Part shown: positions 22,597 to 25,614 of the stretch, one piece after another
Layout: every line of letters begins with the position of its first letter
Position numbering within the stretch: position 1 is the stretch's first letter
Origin: JBKQHQ01 sp052148715
GTDB taxonomy: Bacteria; Pseudomonadota; Alphaproteobacteria; Rhizobiales; Xanthobacteraceae
Direction: 5' to 3'
Assembly (NCBI GenBank): GCA_052148715.1
Contig: JBKQHQ010000260.1
Location: 1-25,614, forward strand
DNA length: 25,614 nucleotides
The notes under the pieces: model-generated
Told to the model about the DNA's origin: nothing
Databases searched by the model: none
Seen by the model: only the letters and a program-made list of their open reading frames with translations
Made by a program: the position numbers and the translations under genes

Positions 22597-22788
22597 CTAG
22601 CTCTTGCCCTTCACCATCGCGATGGTGATGCCCTTCACTTCCATGCCCTGCGGCACGATGGTCACGCCTTGGCTGTCCCCATTCGTTTTTACGTTCAGGC
22701 CAGCCGAAAACACGCTGCCGCTGATCTTCGCCTCGATGTGGCCGGCGCTTGCGTTGCCGGAAAAAACTAGCCATGAAGATGTCGGCAA
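22597..22788 (-). pseudogene. C-terminal fragment of an unrecognised protein
   Basis: The minus-strand frame reads SWLVFSGNASAGHIEAKISG, then SVFSAGLNVKTNGDSQGVTI and VPQGMEVKGITIAMVKGKS. It looks like real protein with alternating beta-strand character, but has only a TTG as possible start and no ribosome-binding site, so it is probably the tail of a longer gene. I do not recognise the family. Confidence 0.35.
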
Positions 22789-23003
22789 TGCATGATGCCC
22801 GAAGGCGATTGACCCGCCATGCCTTCGCTTGCTGTGGCGAGTGCCACTACCGGCTGGCTAAGAACAGCACTCCAATCGACCGAACTTGGGTCCTGCGGAA
22901 ATGCGCAATTTTGTGCGCGCCAGCACATCGGTCATGGCGCCTGCTGCCTATGCTCCTGAACATTGAAGAGCAATCCTGCTCTTCACTGACACAGGAGACG
23001 ATC

Positions 23004-23390
23004 ATGTTGACACGTAAATCGATGTTTGCTCTTGCAGCGCTCACCACCGTCGCCACGGCGGCGCTTTCTCCCACCAGTGCATCCGCTTGGGGCGGCTCTC
23101 ATGGGAGCGGCTACCGCGGCGGCTACGGCGGCTGGAACCACGGGGGCTATCGCGGTTGGAACCACTGGGGCTATCGGAACTATGGGTCCTATGGCTTCTA
23201 TGGGTACTATCGCCCGGTCTACTGGGCGTCACCCGCCCCGGTCTACGTGGCGCCATCCGCCCCGGTCGTTGACTCGACGGCCCCGGTAGCCGTCCCGGTC
23301 TCCTCGGCGCCACCCGCCCCGGTCTTCTCGGCGCCGCCCGCCAATGTCGTCGTTGAGCAGCATGTCGAAGTCAATGGCGCGCCTCGCTGA
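23004..23390 (+). CDS. Exported Gly/Tyr/Trp-rich protein with Pro/Ala tail
   Basis: 128 aa from the ATG at 23004 with AGGAG 7-11 bp before it. Signal peptide: KSMFALAALTTVATAALSP, cleavage probably after SASA. Mature part: about 50 residues of Gly, Tyr, Trp and Asn (WGGSHGSGYRGGYGGWNHGG, YRGWNHWGYRNYGSYGFYGY), then a Pro/Val/Ala region with repeated PAPV-type units (SPAPVYVAPSAPVVDS, SAPPAPVFSAPP) and a short acidic end. The layout resembles small rhizobial surface proteins, but no defined family is claimed. A strong terminator follows 50 bp downstream, so it is a monocistronic gene. Confidence 0.75.
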   Translation: MLTRKSMFALAALTTVATAALSPTSASAWGGSHGSGYRGGYGGWNHGGYRGWNHWGYRNYGSYGFYGYYRPVYWASPAPVYVAPSAPVVDSTAPVAVPVSSAPPAPVFSAPPANVVVEQHVEVNGAPR

Positions 23391-23440
23391 AACTACAAAC
23401 GGCATTGTGGGTTTTCACCATGCTCCGGCGGACGCCACCG

Positions 23441-23474
23441 ACTGGCCGGACCTTTACGGTCCGGCCAGTTTTCG
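23441..23474 (+). terminator. Strong rho-independent terminator
   Basis: ACTGGCCGGACC-TTTAC-GGTCCGGCCAGT is a perfect 12-bp G+C-rich stem with a 5-nt loop, followed by TTTTCG. It ends transcription of the Gly/Tyr-rich protein gene. The T-run is short but the stem is very stable. Confidence 0.85.
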
Positions 23475-23765
23475 CAATTAGCACGGCAAAAACTTGGGCC
23501 TTTAGCTGCACGGCCGGATTGCTTGGACAAGAACGGAGCGACTGTCATTCATGGAAAAGGGCTTCATGACACCGACAGCGAATTTGGTGGCTGGGCGCGC
23601 CAACGAAAGCGAGAATTCGTTGGCGCTCTCCGGAAGCTGTTGGTTCCGGTGGTGTAATTCGGTCTTACGTATTTGGTGCGTCACGGCGGAGGATCGCATT
23701 CCCCGCCTTATTTGCGGAAGCCACCGATTTGCGGCACTTTCGCGTGGTTCGAAAATCGGTGCGCA

Positions 23766-24031
23766 ATGAAAATTGGCTATGCACGGGCGAGCCTCATCAG
23801 AACCTCGACCGGCAGCTTGGTGGGATGATTTCCCGTGCGACAGGGCCGAATCGGATATCCGGTTCGAAATTCGGTGCGAAATGAAATCGGCCAAGCGCGC
23901 CCGCGCCCCACCAGCGCCTAGCCCGGCAGCTCGGGGCGCTGTGCGCAGAGCGCTGCACGCGCATTCTCCGAGAGAAGGTCTCCACCAAAAGCCTCAAAGC
24001 GAGGCCGACCCTCGCATTACTCGATCAGCTT
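23766..24031 (+). pseudogene. Serine recombinase (resolvase/invertase) N-terminal remnant with partly duplicated start
   Basis: The first copy starts at the ATG at 23766: MKIGYARAS, then, one frame over, HQNLDRQLGGM. This is the conserved start MKIGYARVSTxDQNLDxQ of resolvases with a small deletion. The second copy begins at the ATG at 23881 after an almost identical leader (TTCGAAATTCGGTGCG). Its frame is disturbed at first, then reads HQRLARQLGALCAERCTRIL, REKVSTKSLKARPTLALLDQ, which is the following part of the same domain (usual form: GCxRIFREKVSTK). The catalytic Ser, usually in the YARVS motif, survives only in copy 1. Everything after about residue 60 is missing; repeat A follows directly. 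Confidence 0.7.
23846..23874. promoter_or_regulatory. Nested inverted repeats upstream of the second recombinase start
   Basis: CCGAAT (23846-23851) and ATTCGG (23869-23874) flank a perfect palindrome CGGATATCCG (23852-23861). Its position just before the second recombinase start fits a resolvase-binding or promoter site. Only the symmetry is seen. Confidence 0.4.
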
Positions 24032-24032
24032 T

Positions 24033-24115
24033 CCGATGTCTCTTGTGGGTCAACTGCAGCCGGCCAGGCTCGGCGCCGGCGTGGCCCAATGATCGCAGGG
24101 CCTCGGAAGCCGACA
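24033..24115 (+). repeat. Dispersed repeat A, copy 3
   Basis: CCGATGTCTCTTGTGGGTCA, ACTGCAGCCGGCCAGGCTCG and GGGCCTCGGAAGCCGACACG show the full block order of copy 1. It abuts the recombinase remnant at its left and is followed by about 170 bp in which I see nothing. Confidence 0.7.
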
Positions 24116-24282
24116 CGAATCGGCGCCAACGCGGCTTTCCGATGTGGCCGCACCGCATTCGACACCGTGCCGGCACGAGACGAGAGGCAATAAGTGCCGT
24201 TCTCATGTTGCCGAGCGTCTTCGCCCGACTGGTGATGGCGAGGGTTGAAGTGTGCTTAAACGCCGATCAACGGTCCCTATTT

Positions 24283-25015
24283 CTAACCTTCGGCGGTCTT
24301 CTGCTGGCGATGGACCGGACCGGCAATGGTGCCCGCCAGCAGCATCGAAAACACCACCATGACAGCCGCGGCGATCAGGAATACTTTGAAGATGGAGAAC
24401 CGCTCCGCTTCGACGATGTCGTCGATGTCGCCGCCACGGGTCGTCAGCATAAGCACGCCGCGCACCGCGCGGAAACGCTGGACCGGAACCGCGACCGACA
24501 CCACGACCTCGCCGCGCTCGTTCAGCCGCACCATGCTGGCGTTGTGGCCGCCTAGCGCCTGCACGACCTCTGGATAGCCCTTGCCCCTGTCTGGGGGGAG
24601 TTCGAGATAGAGCGGCAGATCGCCACGGCGGAACCAGCGGCGGACCGCGATCACGGCACGTTCGAGCGAGCCCGGCCTCTCGGCTGTGGGCGGCGCCAAA
24701 GGCGAGCGCACCACGTTGCCCGCGCTGTAAAGTTCGCGGCTGTCCACGATCACCACGCCACCGCGATCATAGACCCGTTGGTCGGCGAGATCAATTCAAG
24801 CAGTTTCGGGGCAACCCGCTCCGGGTTGATCGGGAATTCGAGCCTGGCGCGATCGGTGGCGGGAAAATAGGTCTCGCCGGTCAGCACCTCCAGCAGGCGG
24901 GTGGGGTCGAACGTGATCGTCATATCGGCTTCCACCGTCGTCGGCGCGATGGCCTTGGCAATGATTACCGCCTGCTCCGTCAAGCTCTGAACGCGCGCGT
25001 CGATCAGGCTGCAAG
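24283..25015 (-). pseudogene. chvG: ChvG-type sensor histidine kinase, periplasmic sensor part only, frameshifted
   Basis: The minus strand reads SLIDARVQSLTEQAVIIAKA, LEFPINPERVAPKLLELISP and then, in another frame, RVYDRGGVVIVDSRELYSAG, RRGDLPLYLELPPDRGKGYP, MVRLNERGEVVVSVAVPVQR, FRAVRGVLMLTTRGGDIDDI and a membrane segment VFLIAAAVMVVFSMLLAGTI. All of these are typical of the periplasmic domain of ChvG, the rhizobial acid/envelope sensor that signals to ChvI. A frame change lies near 24775 and the gene stops soon after the second membrane helix (GPVHRQQKTAEG). The HAMP, histidine and ATPase domains are missing, as is a clean N-terminus. This must be an extra, dead copy; an intact chvG would be expected elsewhere. 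Confidence 0.85.
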
Positions 25016-25302
25016 CAAGGCGTCCGGCGACTCGTCGATCAAATCTTCGGCGATCGATCTGCCCGCGTTATTCCGCCGCTGTCCTGTCATATGGTCCCGG
25101 TCTATGCATCAACGCTACGGGCGGCCGATTTCGATCATATTGAACCTGGTCGGTGAGGGTTCGGGTTGGGCCGCCGCAGTCTGCTAATTGTGCATGATAG
25201 CGGGGGGTACTTAACTTCCTTCCATACATAATTGTACCTAAGTAAAGAAACCAAGTTACTTATTCCACTTTTGGCCAGCTTTCAATCTAGTACATCGATT
25301 CC
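25016..25302. other. AT-richer intergenic stretch
   Basis: No gene is supported. Between about 25200 and 25300 the base composition turns clearly AT-rich (CCATACATAATTGTACC, AAGTAAAGAAACCAAGTTAC). A GGTAC/GTACC pair brackets part of it. It could hold a promoter for the small ORF at 25303, but no elements can be assigned. Confidence 0.4.
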
Positions 25303-25410
25303 ATGAAACGGATCATTTGCTGGCTATGCGAGAAACAGGCGCTTCATGGGAAAAACCGTGTCTGCATTGATCCCATCGTTATGATTCGAATCAAGGAAGC
25401 GCTGAACTAG
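25303..25410 (+). CDS. 35-aa Cys-containing small ORF
   Basis: An ATG at 25303 opens 35 codons: MKRIICWLCEKQALHGKNRV, then CIDPIVMIRIKEALN and TAG. It contains a CxxC (CWLC) and a further Cys. This fits the truncated zinc-ribbon style of other mini-proteins in the window. It is preceded by an AT-rich region. There is no clear Shine-Dalgarno sequence. A tentative call. Confidence 0.35.
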   Translation: MKRIICWLCEKQALHGKNRVCIDPIVMIRIKEALN

Positions 25411-25492
25411 TACGCGAAGGAGCTCTCCAGCGAGTCACCGATGCCAGCATCCCTGGCGAGCGTGATTGCCTGGGCACGCGTTCGGACACCTA
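25407..25492 (-). pseudogene. Possible C-terminal end of a LuxR-type regulator, cut by an IS
   Basis: The minus frame reads LGVRTRAQAITLARDAGIGD, then SLESSFAY and a stop. It resembles the last helix of LuxR-type DNA-binding domains (KLGVRTRAQAVxxA). It is entered directly from the end of the IS630-type element at 25491, so the rest of the gene would lie beyond that element, outside the window. Short, therefore uncertain. Confidence 0.3.
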
Positions 25493-25614
25493 GAGCATTT
25501 TCCGCTCGGATTGAATCGGGAGGATTCCCAACGGCTTGTCAATGAGCGAGGCTAGCCGCCTTGATTCGATTTTCGAGGGGGAACGATGCCAAGACCCTAT
25601 TCTGGTGACTTGCG
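25491..25614 (+). mobile_element. IS630-type element, left end (runs off the window)
   Basis: TAGAGCATTTTCCGCTCGGA begins at a TA dinucleotide, as expected for IS630/mariner-type insertion. About 95 bp later a transposase start follows at 25586, preceded by AGGGGGA. The right end is outside the window, so target duplication and terminal repeats cannot be checked. Confidence 0.5.
25586..25614 (+). CDS. IS630-family transposase, first residues only
   Basis: The ATG at 25586 gives MPRPYSGDL, cut by the window edge. IS630-family transposases of rhizobia start with MxRPYSxDLRERV, so the identification rests on nine residues plus the AGGGGGA ribosome-binding site and the preceding element end. Confidence 0.5.

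Noticed and set aside
23773..24555. Long plus-strand open frame across recombinase remnant, repeat A and the ChvG remnant
   Set aside because: It joins unrelated segments, is partly antisense to chvG and does not match the recombinase frame at its conserved residues.
1..25614. CRISPR arrays, tRNA or rRNA genes, origin of replication
   Set aside because: No regularly spaced repeats of 25-40 nt, no cloverleaf and no rRNA-like blocks were seen on either strand.

Overview
The window looks like an accessory, heavily rearranged stretch of a Bradyrhizobium-type alphaproteobacterial chromosome (Nitrobacteraceae). Four things point there. The G+C content is high. There is a CtrA-type response regulator and a ChvG-type sensor remnant. 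Several small zinc-ribbon and short helical proteins resemble families I recall from Bradyrhizobium genomes. Broken insertion sequences of several families lie side by side. No search could be run, so family assignments are by recognition of the translated sequence.

Left part (1-7 kb): a WD40/caspase-type gene remnant stopped by an in-frame amber codon (111-728, minus). It is followed by an intact three-gene plus-strand operon: a secreted or anchored DUF2491 (YjfK-like) protein with a heptad-repeat linker, a DUF350 (YjfL-like) membrane protein, and a coiled-coil protein with two membrane segments (1235-4618). Next come an ABC substrate-binding-protein tail with a frameshift, a dispersed repeat, and a complete exported caspase-like/formylglycine-generating-enzyme-like protein (5009-6835, minus).

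Middle part (7-15.8 kb): a field of very small genes and decayed genes. It holds helical HRQNL-motif proteins, a Cys-rich DQCGA family in three damaged copies, zinc-ribbon proteins, an ABC permease fragment, a frameshifted exported HNH-like protein, small membrane proteins, and a 5'-truncated integrase-type transposase. After these lie a full-length CtrA paralogue with its own terminator and candidate CtrA boxes, and a divergent two-gene unit ending in a ribbon-helix-helix protein.

Right part (15.8-25.6 kb): an IS4-type element with 18-bp terminal repeats and a frameshifted transposase; more mini-genes, among them three zinc ribbons in a row; a second caspase N-terminal remnant; an IS91-type integrase/transposase pair truncated by an IS256 C-terminal fragment; a second ABC substrate-binding-protein tail; an exported Gly/Tyr-rich protein with a strong terminator; a partly duplicated serine-recombinase remnant; a ChvG sensor-domain remnant; and the start of an IS630-type element at the right edge.

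The probably functional modules are the DUF2491-DUF350-coiled-coil operon, the caspase-FGE protein, the CtrA paralogue, the RHH unit, the Gly/Tyr-rich protein and some of the mini-genes. Much of the rest is debris of transposition and pseudogenisation.
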